DNA of 64,000 bases from Sphingobium sp. Leaf26 (GTDB taxonomy: Bacteria; Pseudomonadota; Alphaproteobacteria; Sphingomonadales; Sphingomonadaceae): the NCBI RefSeq assembly GCF_001421665.1, contig NZ_LMKV01000009.1:1-64000 (forward strand). The letters run 5' to 3'. The first letter of the stretch is position 1; each line of letters opens with the position of its first letter. Below, in pieces: positions 35,814-47,609 of this stretch. The translations under genes and the position numbers were made by a program. The notes under the pieces are model-generated. The model was not told the DNA's origin. It made no database searches and saw only the letters and a list, made by a program, of their open reading frames with translations.

Positions 35814-36749
35814 TTATTCCGGCACTGTAACGCTCTTTGGCCGCAGGCTGTTCCCGGCCCGGCCGCTGCGGAACGCATGCAGCCAGGTCATCGGGTTCCA
35901 GGTCGAATCGCCGTCCAGGCTGAAGGTGATGAACTCCGCCCGGCCGCCGATCGCCTCGAACGGCACCGGCCCGCCCAGCCCATTTTCCTCCAGCGGCGCA
36001 CGGCTGTCGGCGCTGTTGTCGCGATTGTCGCCCATCAGGAAGACATGATCCGCCGGCACCCGCACCGGCCCGTACCAGTCGAGCGCGCTCGGCCCCATGT
36101 CGATCGTGGTGTAGGTCTTGCCATTGGGCAGGATTTCCTGCCGCACCGGCAGTTCGCAATAGGCCTTGCCGTCCTTGTCCGTCACCAGTGCGCCGGGGAA
36201 TTGCAGCGGCGGGCAGGGGGCGTTGCCGTCGACGGCCAGCCGCATGGGTTTCAGCATCTTCTGCTTCACCGCCACGCCGTTCAGGATCACCTGGCCGCCG
36301 CGCACCTCGATGATGTCGCCGGGCAGGCCGATCACCCGCTTGATATAATCCTCGCGCCGGTTCTGGGGGCTGACGATGACGATGTCTCCACGGCCGGGCA
36401 GGCGGCCCAGCACCCGGCCTTTCAGGAAGGGCAGGGGGTGGAAACTGGGCGACACATAGGACCAGCCATAGGGGAATTTGCTCACCACCAGCCGGTCGCC
36501 GGTCAGCAGCACCGGCATCATCGATTCGCTGGGAATGTAGAAGGGCTTGGCGACGAAACTGTGGAACGCCAGCACCGCCAGGATCAGCAGGACGATGCTT
36601 TTCAGTTCGTACAACCAGTTGACCGCCGGGGCCTTGCCCTCCTGCTGCGCGTCGGGGGCGGGCCGGTCGTCAATCTGGTCTTTTGGCAGGTCGATGGCCG
36701 TCACGGGCTGGCTTTCGCTTGGGGGATTATCGCTCACAATATCGCTCAC
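35814..36749 (-). CDS. lepB: Signal peptidase I
   Basis: 311-residue inner-membrane serine protease that cleaves Sec/Tat signal peptides. One membrane helix (about 51-68) is followed by Ser76 (IPSESMMP) and general base Lys137 ([11 protein letters not shown]) of the Ser-Lys dyad; conserved [11 protein letters not shown] is near 265. The start GTG at 36747-36749 overlaps the acpS stop by four bases (GTGA). A second in-frame GTG four codons on is within a short direct repeat GTGAGCGATA. Confidence 0.95.
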   Translation of the reverse strand: MSDIVSDNPPSESQPVTAIDLPKDQIDDRPAPDAQQEGKAPAVNWLYELKSIVLLILAVLAFHSFVAKPFYIPSESMMPVLLTGDRLVVSKFPYGWSYVSPSFHPLPFLKGRVLGRLPGRGDIVIVSPQNRREDYIKRVIGLPGDIIEVRGGQVILNGVAVKQKMLKPMRLAVDGNAPCPPLQFPGALVTDKDGKAYCELPVRQEILPNGKTYTTIDMGPSALDWYGPVRVPADHVFLMGDNRDNSADSRAPLEENGLGGPVPFEAIGGRAEFITFSLDGDSTWNPMTWLHAFRSGRAGNSLRPKSVTVPE

Positions 36750-37147
36750 AGGGGCAGCGCTTCGATGATGACGAAGGCCTGCGCCCAGGGATGATCATCG
36801 GTGAGCGTCAGATGTATAACCGCCTTATGCCCCGCCGGCACCATCGATTCCAGCCGCGTGAGCGCTCCGCCGGTCAGCGCCAATGTCGGCGCGCCCGACG
36901 GCGCGTTGACCACGCCGATATCCTTCATGAACACGCCTGCCTTGAAGCCCGTGCCGACGGCCTTGGAAAAGGCTTCCTTGGCCGCGAAGCGTTTCGCCAG
37001 CGTGCCGGCTCTGGTGAAGGGCCGGCGCTGCGCCTTGGCCTGCTCCACCTCGGTAAAGACGCGCTGCACGAACCGGTCGCCAAAGCGATCGAGCGAATTC
37101 TGTATCCGCTCGATATTGCAGAGATCGGAGCCGAGGCCGATGATCAC
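36746..37147 (-). CDS. acpS: Holo-acyl-carrier-protein synthase
   Basis: 133 residues, which transfer 4'-phosphopantetheine from CoA to acyl carrier protein. Metal-binding Asp8 (IIGLGSD) and Glu58 ([12 protein letters not shown]) are present. The start is the GTG at 37145-37147, giving the family N-terminus and overlapping the stop of the small membrane protein by four bases (GTGA). An upstream in-frame TTG at 37159 is less likely. It is coupled to lepB downstream. Confidence 0.95.
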   Translation of the reverse strand: MIIGLGSDLCNIERIQNSLDRFGDRFVQRVFTEVEQAKAQRRPFTRAGTLAKRFAAKEAFSKAVGTGFKAGVFMKDIGVVNAPSGAPTLALTGGALTRLESMVPAGHKAVIHLTLTDDHPWAQAFVIIEALPL

Positions 37148-37407
37148 GCGAAAATCCAAACGGCGCAGACGTCAACAATGCCGAGGGTTACTAAGACGAC
37201 GTTGGCCTGTCCGATCAATGCACTGCGTTTTCGTTCGTGGGCAAATGCTAATCCTGCGGTTTGCCAGATGGCTGGCAACAAAAAGGTGACTGACATGGCC
37301 ATGATGAAACCGACCAATACGCCGACAGCCAGAAAAGCCAGGACAACCCAATGAACCGAAAACAATATCCAGAATAGCATCGGTTGGGCGGTCGGGGCGA
37401 TGTTCAC
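37144..37407 (-). CDS. Small membrane protein inside the acpS-pdxJ operon
   Basis: 87 residues with two to three hydrophobic segments ([53 protein letters not shown]). The GTG start at 37405-37407 overlaps the pdxJ stop by four bases and its own stop overlaps acpS, so it is coupled on both sides. GC content is about 50% by eye, clearly below its neighbours. No family recognised. It may be a late insertion into the operon or a lineage-specific small gene. Confidence 0.75.
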   Translation of the reverse strand: MNIAPTAQPMLFWILFSVHWVVLAFLAVGVLVGFIMAMSVTFLLPAIWQTAGLAFAHERKRSALIGQANVVLVTLGIVDVCAVWIFA

Positions 37408-38132
37408 CGCGCCAGATCCATTTGCCGCCGCATCTCCCTGATGCTGGCTTCCAGCCCGCCGAAGATCGCCTCGCCGATCAGGAAATGGCCGATATTGAGT
37501 TCGGCGACCTGCGGGATGGCGGCGATCGGCGCGACATTGTCGAAGGTCAGGCCATGGCCGGCATGCGGCTCGATCCCGTTCTTGGCCGCCAGCGCGGTGG
37601 CGTCGGCAATGCGGCGCAGTTCGGCCGCGCGCGCTTCACCGGACAAATGCGCGTAGGCCCCGGTATGAAATTCCACCACCGGTGCGCCCAGCCGGATCGC
37701 CGCGTCGATTTGGCGCGCGTCGGCCTCGATGAACAGGCTGACGCGAATCCCCGCGTCGTTCAATTGGCCGACGATCGGCTTCAACGTCTCAAACTGCCCG
37801 GCGGCGTCCAGCCCGCCCTCGGTCGTGCGTTCCTCGCGCTTTTCCGGGACGATGCAGGCGGCATGCGGCTTGTAGCGCAGCGCGATGTCCAGCATCTCCT
37901 GCGTCGCCGCCATCTCCAGGTTCAGCGGCACGGTCAGCGCCGCCATCAGCGTGGCGATATCCGCGTCGCGGATATGCCGCCGGTCCTCGCGCAGATGCGC
38001 GGTAATGCCGTCCGCCCCGGCCTTCACCGCCAGCAGCGCGGCCTTCACCGGATCGGGATGTTCGCCCCCACGCGCGTTGCGGATGGTCGCCACATGGTCG
38101 ATATTGACGCCAAGGCGCAGGGGCATGGTCAT
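37404..38132 (-). CDS. pdxJ: Pyridoxine 5'-phosphate synthase
   Basis: 242-residue TIM barrel that condenses 3-amino-1-hydroxyacetone phosphate with deoxyxylulose phosphate to pyridoxine phosphate, the last ring-forming step of vitamin B6 synthesis. Family hallmarks are [14 protein letters not shown] at the start, [27 protein letters not shown] and HAGHGL. The ATG at 38130-38132 starts six bases after the pyrE stop on this strand. Confidence 0.97.
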   Translation of the reverse strand: MTMPLRLGVNIDHVATIRNARGGEHPDPVKAALLAVKAGADGITAHLREDRRHIRDADIATLMAALTVPLNLEMAATQEMLDIALRYKPHAACIVPEKREERTTEGGLDAAGQFETLKPIVGQLNDAGIRVSLFIEADARQIDAAIRLGAPVVEFHTGAYAHLSGEARAAELRRIADATALAAKNGIEPHAGHGLTFDNVAPIAAIPQVAELNIGHFLIGEAIFGGLEASIREMRRQMDLAR

Positions 38133-38137
38133 CTGTG

Positions 38138-38719
38138 TTACTGCTTCCGGCTGCCGGGCTTGATCGCGGGGACCGCCGCCAGTTCGGGCGGGATCGCATC
38201 GGCTTCATACACCGGGAAGTTGATGGACACGAGCGGGTAGAAGGGCACGCCCAGATCGACTTCACCGGCCGACCGGTCGACCAGCGCGACTTCGGCGACG
38301 ACGATGCCGCCTTCGGCTTCCACCGCCGCGATCGCCTGGCGCGACGACAGGCCGGTGGTGACGACGTCCTCGACCATCAGCACTTTCTGCCCCGGCGTGA
38401 TCGCAAAGCCGCGGCGCAGCTCGAACACGCCGTCGGGCCGCTCCAGAAACACGGCGTCCTTGTCCAGCGCGCGGCCGACTTCATGGCCGATGATCAGGCC
38501 GCCCATCGCCGGCGACACGACCAGATCAATCTCCTGCCGCACTTCGCGCGGCAATTGCTGCACCATGGCGCGGGCCAGCTTGCCGGCGCGATCGGCGTTC
38601 ATCAGCACGCGGGCGCATTGCAGGTAATTGGCGCTGCGACGACCCGACGACAGGATGAAATGTCCTTCGAGCAGCGCCCCCGCCGCCCGGAATTCCGCCA
38701 ATACTTCCTCGTCTGTCAT
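38138..38719 (-). CDS. pyrE: Orotate phosphoribosyltransferase
   Basis: 193 residues. It joins orotate to PRPP in pyrimidine synthesis. The PRPP motif is [14 protein letters not shown], with upstream [14 protein letters not shown] for orotate contacts and [17 protein letters not shown]. Start ATG at 38717-38719. It heads the minus-strand pyrE-pdxJ-(small)-acpS-lepB-AI-2E run, whose promoter lies in the 289-bp region shared with the oxidase cluster. Confidence 0.96.
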   Translation of the reverse strand: MTDEEVLAEFRAAGALLEGHFILSSGRRSANYLQCARVLMNADRAGKLARAMVQQLPREVRQEIDLVVSPAMGGLIIGHEVGRALDKDAVFLERPDGVFELRRGFAITPGQKVLMVEDVVTTGLSSRQAIAAVEAEGGIVVAEVALVDRSAGEVDLGVPFYPLVSINFPVYEADAIPPELAAVPAIKPGSRKQ

Positions 38720-38886
38720 GCCGTCCTAAATCCATGTCGTGCGCCCGGTGCCCTGCGGTCCGGTCGGTCTTCCACCCGCATGGCGCGCAGGTTGGCGCGC
38801 CATGATCGCGCCCCTGTGCGCGGAGCCTGCCGAATAGGCGGCCAAGGGAAGCGTTGCAACAGCGAAGAAAATCTGCTCCGACATGC

Positions 38887-38915
38887 TTGAGGCAGGGGAA
38901 AACCATGCCTATAAG
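38887..38915 (+). promoter_or_regulatory. Sigma-70-type promoter of the cytochrome oxidase operon
   Basis: TTGAGG (38887-38892), a 17-base spacer and TATAAG (38910-38915) match the sigma-70 consensus at 4/6 and 5/6 positions. It lies about 90 bp before the coxB start codon. The rest of the 289-bp gap (38720-39008) shows no gene. Confidence 0.6.
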
Positions 38916-39008
38916 CCGCGGCAGAACCGAAACGGGCGAGGACTATCAGCGCATGACATGCGCGTCTTCGTTGCAGCGGCGCCAAGGGGTTACGGGGTAG
39001 AAGACGCT

Positions 39009-41749
<2,741 letters not shown>

Positions 41750-41884
41750 GCGCTGCCATCATGGGCGTCCCGGTTCGCCGGGGCGCTCCAGGGGGTACGG
41801 GGCGGACAATCTGCCCACCGGAGGCCCCGTTGCCCGGATCGGCCCGGCCGTGTAAAGGCGCCGGGCTGAACCCACGAGGAAATT

Positions 41885-42817
41885 ATGGCCAGTTCGTCGT
41901 TCGCCACCGGGGCCCAAACCCCTACCGACAGCCCCATGCTGCCCGCCCATTGGCGCGATTTCGTCGCGCTGACCAAGCCGCGAGTCATGACTCTGGTCGT
42001 GTTCACGGGCCTGTGCGGACTGCTGGCCGCGCCGGGGCATCTGCACCCCATCCTCGCCTTCACCACGATTCTCTGCATCGCCATCGGGGCCGGCGCCGCC
42101 GCCGCGCTCAATCAATGGTATGAGGCGGACATCGACGCCAAGATGAAGCGCACCGCCAATCGCCCGCTGCCCGCCGGCCGGATGGACCGGCAATCGGCGT
42201 TGCATTTCGGGGTCGGCCTCTCCTTTTTCTCGGTCATCCTGCTGGGTATGGCGACCAACTGGCTCGCTGCTGCGGTGCTGGCCGTGTCGATCCTCTTCTA
42301 TGTCATCGTCTACACCATCTGGCTCAAGCCTCGTACGGCGCAGAATATCGTCATCGGCGGCGCGGCTGGGGCCTTCCCGCCCGTGATCGGCTGGGCGGCG
42401 GTGACGGGCGACATCAGCGCCCTGCCGGTCGCTCTGTTCATGCTGATCTTCTTCTGGACGCCGCCCCATTTCTGGGCGCTCGCCCTGTTCGTGAAGACCG
42501 ATTATGCCGCCGCCGGCATCCCGATGCTGCCGGTCGTGTCCGGCGAAGTCGTGACCCGTCGCCAGATCTGGGGCTATACCGCGATCATGGCGATCGCCGC
42601 GATGGCGCCGGTGCTGCTGCAACTGACCGGCATCGTCTATGGCACCGCCGCATTGCTGGGCACCGCGCTGTTCGCCGTGTTCGCCTTCCAGGTCTATCGC
42701 CGGCGTGAGAGCGACCCGGCCCGCATGGCCCCGGAAAAGCGGCTGTTCAAATATTCGATCCTCTATCTCTTCCTGCTGTTCGGGGCAGTGGTCGTCGACC
42801 GCTGGCTGCTCGCATGA
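41885..42817 (+). CDS. ctaB: Protohaem IX farnesyltransferase (haem O synthase)
   Basis: 310 residues, nine membrane helices. The prenyl-binding Asp-rich motif [21 protein letters not shown] and second loop [17 protein letters not shown] are conserved. It attaches farnesyl to haem B to make haem O, the precursor of haem A. It lies 135 bp after ctaD; the spacer holds only GC-rich inverted repeats. Its stop overlaps the next small gene by four bases. Confidence 0.96.
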   Translation: MASSSFATGAQTPTDSPMLPAHWRDFVALTKPRVMTLVVFTGLCGLLAAPGHLHPILAFTTILCIAIGAGAAAALNQWYEADIDAKMKRTANRPLPAGRMDRQSALHFGVGLSFFSVILLGMATNWLAAAVLAVSILFYVIVYTIWLKPRTAQNIVIGGAAGAFPPVIGWAAVTGDISALPVALFMLIFFWTPPHFWALALFVKTDYAAAGIPMLPVVSGEVVTRRQIWGYTAIMAIAAMAPVLLQLTGIVYGTAALLGTALFAVFAFQVYRRRESDPARMAPEKRLFKYSILYLFLLFGAVVVDRWLLA

Positions 42818-42942
42818 CGCCGGAGGAAAACGACAAGATCCGCGCCCGGCAGAAATCGCGCGCGCTGGTGATGGGCCTGCTTCTGGGCGCGCTCGTCCTG
42901 CTGTTCTACGGCATCACCATCGCCAAGATGGGCGGCAATTGA
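42814..42942 (+). CDS. Small membrane protein between ctaB and ctaG (CoxF-like)
   Basis: 42 residues: [17 protein letters not shown] then one membrane helix ([20 protein letters not shown]) and a short KMGGN tail. The ATG overlaps the ctaB stop (ATGA) and the TGA overlaps the ctaG start (TGATG), so it is translated within the operon. Small proteins of this form at this place in sphingomonads are annotated as CoxF or oxidase-assembly proteins; the exact function is unproven. Confidence 0.75.
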   Translation: MTPEENDKIRARQKSRALVMGLLLGALVLLFYGITIAKMGGN

Positions 42943-43517
42943 TGGCCACCCTGCCGCCTTCCCCGTTCGACCGCGATCGCCGCAACCGGCGCACGCTGGC
43001 GGCGATGGCGGCGGTGGGTCTGTCCATGCTGGGGCTGGGCTTCGCGTCCGTGCCTCTCTATCGCATCTTCTGCGAACAGACCGGCTTTGGCGGCACCACC
43101 AGACGGGCCGCCGCCGATGTGCAGGTGCAGGCCGCCACCGGCCACACCATGTCGATCCGCTTCGATTCCAACGTCCAGCCGGGCATGCCATGGCAATTCT
43201 ACCCGGAACATCGCACGGATACCGTGACGATCGGGCGCAAGGACATGGCGATCTTCATCGCCAAGAACATGTCGGACAAGCCGGTGACCGGCACCGCCAG
43301 CTTCAACGTCACCCCGACGCAGGCGGGCGCCTATTTCACCAAGATCCAGTGTTTCTGCTTCACCCAGCAGACGCTCAAGCCCGGTGAGGAAGTCCGCATG
43401 CCGGTGCTTTATTATATCGATCCGAAGATTTTGCAGGATTCGGACAACAAGGATACGCAGCAAATTACCTTGAGCTACACCTTCTACCCTGTTGAGCAGG
43501 ATGGGAAGCCAAGCTAA
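42942..43517 (+). CDS. ctaG: Cytochrome c oxidase assembly protein CtaG (Cox11 type)
   Basis: 191 residues with one N-terminal membrane helix (about 18-38) and a periplasmic beta domain. The copper motif CFCF (IQCFCFTQQ) and the conserved Cys in YRIFCEQTGFGG are the Cox11 hallmarks. It delivers copper to CuB of subunit I. The ATG at 42942 overlaps the small gene upstream. The open frame continues further upstream but without homology. Confidence 0.95.
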   Translation: MATLPPSPFDRDRRNRRTLAAMAAVGLSMLGLGFASVPLYRIFCEQTGFGGTTRRAAADVQVQAATGHTMSIRFDSNVQPGMPWQFYPEHRTDTVTIGRKDMAIFIAKNMSDKPVTGTASFNVTPTQAGAYFTKIQCFCFTQQTLKPGEEVRMPVLYYIDPKILQDSDNKDTQQITLSYTFYPVEQDGKPS

Positions 43518-43557
43518 AGCTGGAAACGATAACGGAAAAGCGAACAGGGAAGAGACG

Positions 43558-44388
43558 ATGGCAGGCGCCAAGAACCACGATTATCACATCCTTCCGCCCA
43601 GCATCTGGCCGCTCTTCGGCTCAATGTCGGCGCTGGTCATGGCATTTGGCGCGATCATGTGGATGCACCCCGACGCCATGCCGGCAGGCGGCGGCTGGGT
43701 CTTCCTGCTCGGCGTCGCTGGCGTCCTCTTCACCTTCTACAGCTGGTGGGCCAATGTGATCACCGAAGCCCATGCCGGCGACCATACGCCGGTGGTGCAA
43801 CTGCACCTGCGCTACGGCATGATCCTGTTCATCGCGTCGGAAGTCATGTTCTTCGTCGGCTGGTTCTGGGCCTTTTTCGACTTCTCCCTCTTCCCCAGCG
43901 CGCTCGCCCCGATCGAGGGGATGTTCCCGTCCAAGGGGATCGAGGTCATGAATGCGTTCGAGCTGCCCTTGCTCAACACGCTGATCCTGCTCTGTTCGGG
44001 CACCACCGTCACCTGGGCGCATCATGCGCTGATCCATGGCGACCGCGAAGGCCTGAAAAAGGGTCTGTGGTGCACCATCCTGCTCGGCCTGCTCTTCTCG
44101 TCGATCCAGGCCTATGAATATGCGCATGCGCCGTTCCCGTTCGGTGGATCGCCTTACAGTTCGGGCTTCTACATGGCGACCGGCTTCCATGGCTTCCACG
44201 TCATCGTCGGCACCATCTTCCTGATCGTGAACCTGGTGCGCGTGTACAAGGGCCACTTCACCCCCCGCCAGCATTTCGGCTTCGAAGCCGCCGCCTGGTA
44301 CTGGCATTTCGTCGATGTGGTGTGGCTGTTCCTGTTCGTCGCCATCTATGTCTGGGGCGGCTGGGGCGCGCCGGTCCACGGCGGCTGA
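43558..44388 (+). CDS. ctaE: Cytochrome c oxidase subunit III
   Basis: 276 residues, seven membrane helices. Typical segments: NHDYHILPPSIWPLFGS at the N-terminus, SEVMFFVGWFWAFF, and HGFHVIVGTIFL with WYWHFVDVVWLFLF at the end. It stabilises subunit I and the proton pathway. The ATG at 43558 is preceded by AGGGAAGAG. A terminator follows at 44417-44449, which ends the main oxidase operon. Confidence 0.97.
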   Translation: MAGAKNHDYHILPPSIWPLFGSMSALVMAFGAIMWMHPDAMPAGGGWVFLLGVAGVLFTFYSWWANVITEAHAGDHTPVVQLHLRYGMILFIASEVMFFVGWFWAFFDFSLFPSALAPIEGMFPSKGIEVMNAFELPLLNTLILLCSGTTVTWAHHALIHGDREGLKKGLWCTILLGLLFSSIQAYEYAHAPFPFGGSPYSSGFYMATGFHGFHVIVGTIFLIVNLVRVYKGHFTPRQHFGFEAAAWYWHFVDVVWLFLFVAIYVWGGWGAPVHGG

Positions 44389-44416
44389 GGCAACGCACTA
44401 CGCTGACAAGATCAAT

Positions 44417-44449
44417 CGGCCGGGGCATCTGCTCCGGCCGTTTTCTTTT
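44417..44449 (+). terminator. Rho-independent terminator after ctaE
   Basis: CGGCCGGGGC pairs with GCTCCGGCCG (one mismatch) around a short loop, then TTTTCTTTT. Confidence 0.8.
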
Positions 44450-44490
44450 GGCCTGCATGGGGATATCACCGCGACGGATTTCTCTTCATG

Positions 44491-44542
44491 CGTCATTGCG
44501 AGCATAGCGAAGCAATCCATTGTCGCTACGCTCGCAATGACG
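44491..44542. repeat. Inverted repeat CGTCATTGCGAGC...GCTCGCAATGACG
   Basis: CGTCATTGCGAGCATAGCG (44491-44509) is inverse to CGCTACGCTCGCAATGACG (44524-44542) with a few mismatches in the inner part, and has AGCAATCCA in the loop. This CATTGCGAG-AAGCAATCCA palindrome is a known dispersed element in many unrelated proteobacteria. It lies 28 bp before the SURF1 gene. Confidence 0.85.
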
Positions 44543-44570
44543 ATATTCCATCACGTCTTGAGGACCGGCC

Positions 44571-45224
44571 ATGACCGATCAGCCCCCGCTCGCCCCAGCG
44601 CCCACCCGCATCCCCCTGATCCCGACCCTGCTCGTCGCGCTGGCGGTGCTGACGATGATCGGCCTTGGCGTTTGGCAACTCCAGCGTCGCGGCGAAAAAG
44701 CAGCGGCGCTGGCGCTGGCCGCCGCCAATCCGGGCCGCCCGGCGGTGTCTTTCCCGAACCTGCCGCCGGTCGAAGCCGACATCCTCTTCCGTCCGTCCTC
44801 GCTCCATTGCCTGCGCGTGGTGGGCTGGCGAGTGGAGGCGGGCCGCGCTGCTGACGGGTCGACCGGCTATCGCCATATCGCGGAATGTTCGACCGGGGCG
44901 GAAGGGCCGGGCGCGCTGGTCGCGATCGGCGTGGGGCAAAAGCCCGACGACAAGCCGAACTGGACCGGGGGACAGGTCAGCGGCTGGATATCCCAGGAGC
45001 CCGACCATCGCGCCCTTGTCGAGCGCATAGGCGGCAAGGCGCCACCGCTCCGCCCGATGCTGATCGCCCGCGAAGCGCCCGCCGGCCTCAAGCCCGCCGC
45101 GCCGCCCAGCGCGGCCGACGTCCCCAACAACCATCTCGCCTATGCGGTGCAATGGTTCCTCTTTGCCGGCGTGGCGGTCATCATCTACATCCTTGCCCTG
45201 CGCCGCCGCAACAAAAGCGCCTAA
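44571..45224 (+). CDS. SURF1 family cytochrome oxidase assembly protein
   Basis: 217 residues. Two membrane helices near the ends (about 17-38 and 190-208) flank a periplasmic domain, the SURF1 layout. The N-terminal helix ends GLGVWQLQRRGEK and the C-terminal one begins with the conserved NNHLAYAVQWF. SURF1 helps insert haem a into subunit I. It is separated from ctaE by a terminator and a repeat, so it may have its own promoter, and thrC follows after 44 bp. Confidence 0.92.
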   Translation: MTDQPPLAPAPTRIPLIPTLLVALAVLTMIGLGVWQLQRRGEKAAALALAAANPGRPAVSFPNLPPVEADILFRPSSLHCLRVVGWRVEAGRAADGSTGYRHIAECSTGAEGPGALVAIGVGQKPDDKPNWTGGQVSGWISQEPDHRALVERIGGKAPPLRPMLIAREAPAGLKPAAPPSAADVPNNHLAYAVQWFLFAGVAVIIYILALRRRNKSA

Positions 45225-45268
45225 TCGCTTGCTCCCGCGCGCGCGGGCCGCTACCGCGCTTTCCCATT

Positions 45269-46669
45269 ATGCAATATCAGAGCACCAGGGGGAGCGCGCC
45301 CGCGCTCGGTTTCGAGGATGTGACGCTGGCCGGTCTGGCGTCCGATGGCGGCCTGTATCTGCCGACCCGCTGGCCGGCCTTTACCGCCGACCAGATCGGC
45401 GCGCTTGCCGGCCTCTCCTATGTCGAAACCGCCGTCCGGGTGATGAGTCCCTTCGTCGCCGGTTCGCTGACCGAAGACGAACTGCGCGACCTGTGCACCG
45501 CCGCCTATGGCCGCTTCAGCCATCAGGCCGTGACCCCGCTGGTCCAGCTCGACCATCAGCACTGGCTGCTCGAACTGTTCCACGGCCCGACGCTGGCGTT
45601 CAAGGATGTCGCGCTCCAGTTGCTCGGCCAGCTATTCGAACGGTTTCTCTCGCGCCGCGACGATCACCTGACCATCGTCGGCGCGACGTCGGGCGATACC
45701 GGCTCCGCCGCGATCGATGCCGTTGCGGGCCGTGAGAAGATCGACATCTTCATGCTCCATCCCGAAGGCCGGGTGTCGGACGTGCAGCGCCGCCAGATGA
45801 CGACCGTGCTGGCCCCCAACGTCTACAACATCGCGATCGATGGCAGCTTCGACGATGCGCAGGCGCTGGTGAAGGCGATGTTCAACGACGCCGGTTTCAA
45901 GAGCCGCTTCAACCTGTCCGCCGTCAACTCCATCAACTGGGCGCGGCTGATGGCGCAGGTCGTCTATTATTTCTACGCCGCCGTCCGCCTGGGTGCGCCG
46001 GGTCGGCAAGTCGCCTTCTCGGTCCCGACCGGCAATTTCGGTGACGTGTTCGCCGGCTATGTCGCTGCGCAGATGGGCCTGCCGGTCGCCAGACTGATCG
46101 TCGCCACCAACGTCAACGACATCCTGCATCGCGCCCTGTCCGAAGGCGATTACAGCCAGGGGCAGGTGGTCGCCACCGCCACGCCCAGCATGGACATTCA
46201 GGTCAGCTCCAATTTCGAGCGCCTCCTGTTCGACGCCGGCGGGCGCGACGGCCTTGCCCTCGCCGACCAGATGCGCGGTTTTGAAGCCAGCAAGGCGATG
46301 CGCCTTACCAACGCCCAGCGCGACGGCGCGGCCCATCTCTTCTCCTCCACCCGTGTCGATGCCGACGGCATGACCATGGCGATGCGCTGGGCCTATGACG
46401 GCGCTGGCCAGATCGTCGATCCGCACAGCGCCATCGGCCTTGCCGCCGCGCGTGAAGCAGGCCTCGACTCGTCCATCCCGGTCGTGACGCTGGCGACCGC
46501 GCACCCGGCCAAGTTCCGCGATGCCGTGGAACGGGCGACCGGCACCCGCCCGCCGCTGCCCGCCCGCGTGGGTGATCTGTTCGCGCGTGAGGAAAGCTAT
46601 GCCAAGCTGCCCGGCACGTTCGAGGCCGTCACCGCCTATATCGCACAGCGCGCGACCCCGCGCGGCTGA
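45269..46669 (+). CDS. thrC: Threonine synthase
   Basis: 466 residues, long-form (group of proteobacterial/fungal) threonine synthase, PLP-dependent. PLP lysine is in PTLAFKDVALQ, the phosphate-binding loop is GATSGDTGSAA, and the N-terminus is MQYQSTRG. It converts O-phosphohomoserine to threonine. The ATG at 45269 is preferred to long upstream frame. The gene is followed after 12 bp by a methyltransferase gene. Confidence 0.95.
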   Translation: MQYQSTRGSAPALGFEDVTLAGLASDGGLYLPTRWPAFTADQIGALAGLSYVETAVRVMSPFVAGSLTEDELRDLCTAAYGRFSHQAVTPLVQLDHQHWLLELFHGPTLAFKDVALQLLGQLFERFLSRRDDHLTIVGATSGDTGSAAIDAVAGREKIDIFMLHPEGRVSDVQRRQMTTVLAPNVYNIAIDGSFDDAQALVKAMFNDAGFKSRFNLSAVNSINWARLMAQVVYYFYAAVRLGAPGRQVAFSVPTGNFGDVFAGYVAAQMGLPVARLIVATNVNDILHRALSEGDYSQGQVVATATPSMDIQVSSNFERLLFDAGGRDGLALADQMRGFEASKAMRLTNAQRDGAAHLFSSTRVDADGMTMAMRWAYDGAGQIVDPHSAIGLAAAREAGLDSSIPVVTLATAHPAKFRDAVERATGTRPPLPARVGDLFAREESYAKLPGTFEAVTAYIAQRATPRG

Positions 46670-46681
46670 TCGGAGCGGGGT

Positions 46682-47551
46682 TTGGAACTCAAGACTCTCA
46701 TCGGCGAACCCTGGTCCGACTACGGCCTGCTCGACAGTGGCGACGGGCGCAAGCTGGAACGCTATGGTCGCTTCCGCTTCATTCGCCCGGAGCCGCAGGC
46801 GATGTGGAAGCCCGCGACGACCGACTGGAAAGCCGACGGCGAATTCATCCCCGGATCGGACGAGGATGGCGGCGGTCGCTGGTATTATGAAAAGCCGGTC
46901 CCGGCCGAAGGCTGGCCGCTGCACTGGCGCGAAGTCACCTTCCAGTCGAGTTGCACGCCCTTCCGTCATCTCGGCTTCTTCCCCGACATGGCGCCGATCT
47001 GGGACGATCTGCGCGCCACCTATGCCGACAAGCCGGACGCGGAGGTGATGAACCTGTTCGGCTATACCGGCGTCGGCACGTTGGCCCTGTCGGCCGGTGG
47101 CGCGCGCATGGTGCATGTCGATGCGTCGAAGAAATCGGTTGCGCAGGCCCGCGCCAATGCCGACCTGTCGGGCATGGCCGACAGGCCGGTCCGCTGGATC
47201 GTGGAGGACGCGGCCAAGTTCGTCGCCCGCGAAGTCCGCCGCAATCGCCGCTATGACGGCATATTGCTCGACCCGCCCAAATATGGTCGCGGCCCCGATG
47301 GCGAAGTCTGGCGGCTGGAGGAAGACCTGCCCGGCCTGATCGCCAACTGCCGGGCCTTGCTGGATGCCGACAGTCGCTTCCTGTTCCTGACCGTCTATGC
47401 GGTGCGCATGTCCGCGCTGGCGATCGGCGAATTGCTGCGTCAGGCCTTTGCCGACCTGCCCGGCACCGTGGAAGCGGGCGAACTGGCGGTGCGGGAAGAA
47501 GCGCGCGGCATCGCCTTGCCGACCGCCATCTGGGCGCGCTGGAAACGCTGA
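46682..47551 (+). CDS. Class I SAM methyltransferase (RlmI-like)
   Basis: 289 residues starting at TTG 46682, with GGAGCGGGG just upstream. It has the SAM-binding FGYTGVGTLALSAGGA (about 123-138) and catalytic LLDPPKYGRG motifs of the COG1092 family, which includes 23S rRNA m5C1962 methyltransferase RlmI. It lacks the N-terminal PUA domain of E. coli RlmI, so the RNA target is uncertain. Likely co-transcribed with thrC. Confidence 0.85.
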   Translation: MELKTLIGEPWSDYGLLDSGDGRKLERYGRFRFIRPEPQAMWKPATTDWKADGEFIPGSDEDGGGRWYYEKPVPAEGWPLHWREVTFQSSCTPFRHLGFFPDMAPIWDDLRATYADKPDAEVMNLFGYTGVGTLALSAGGARMVHVDASKKSVAQARANADLSGMADRPVRWIVEDAAKFVAREVRRNRRYDGILLDPPKYGRGPDGEVWRLEEDLPGLIANCRALLDADSRFLFLTVYAVRMSALAIGELLRQAFADLPGTVEAGELAVREEARGIALPTAIWARWKR

Positions 47552-47609
47552 CCGTTAAAATTTGTTAACGACTTCCCGATAGACTGGCGGCCTGGAAACA
47601 AGGTCGCGC

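Noticed and set aside
34971..36794. 607-codon plus-strand frame over the AI-2E transporter and lepB
   Set aside because: Covers two certain genes on the other strand; His/Gln/Arg-rich translation typical of a shadow.
41750..41884. Possible RNA or leader between ctaD and ctaB
   Set aside because: GC-rich inverted repeats are present but no conserved RNA pattern or T-run.
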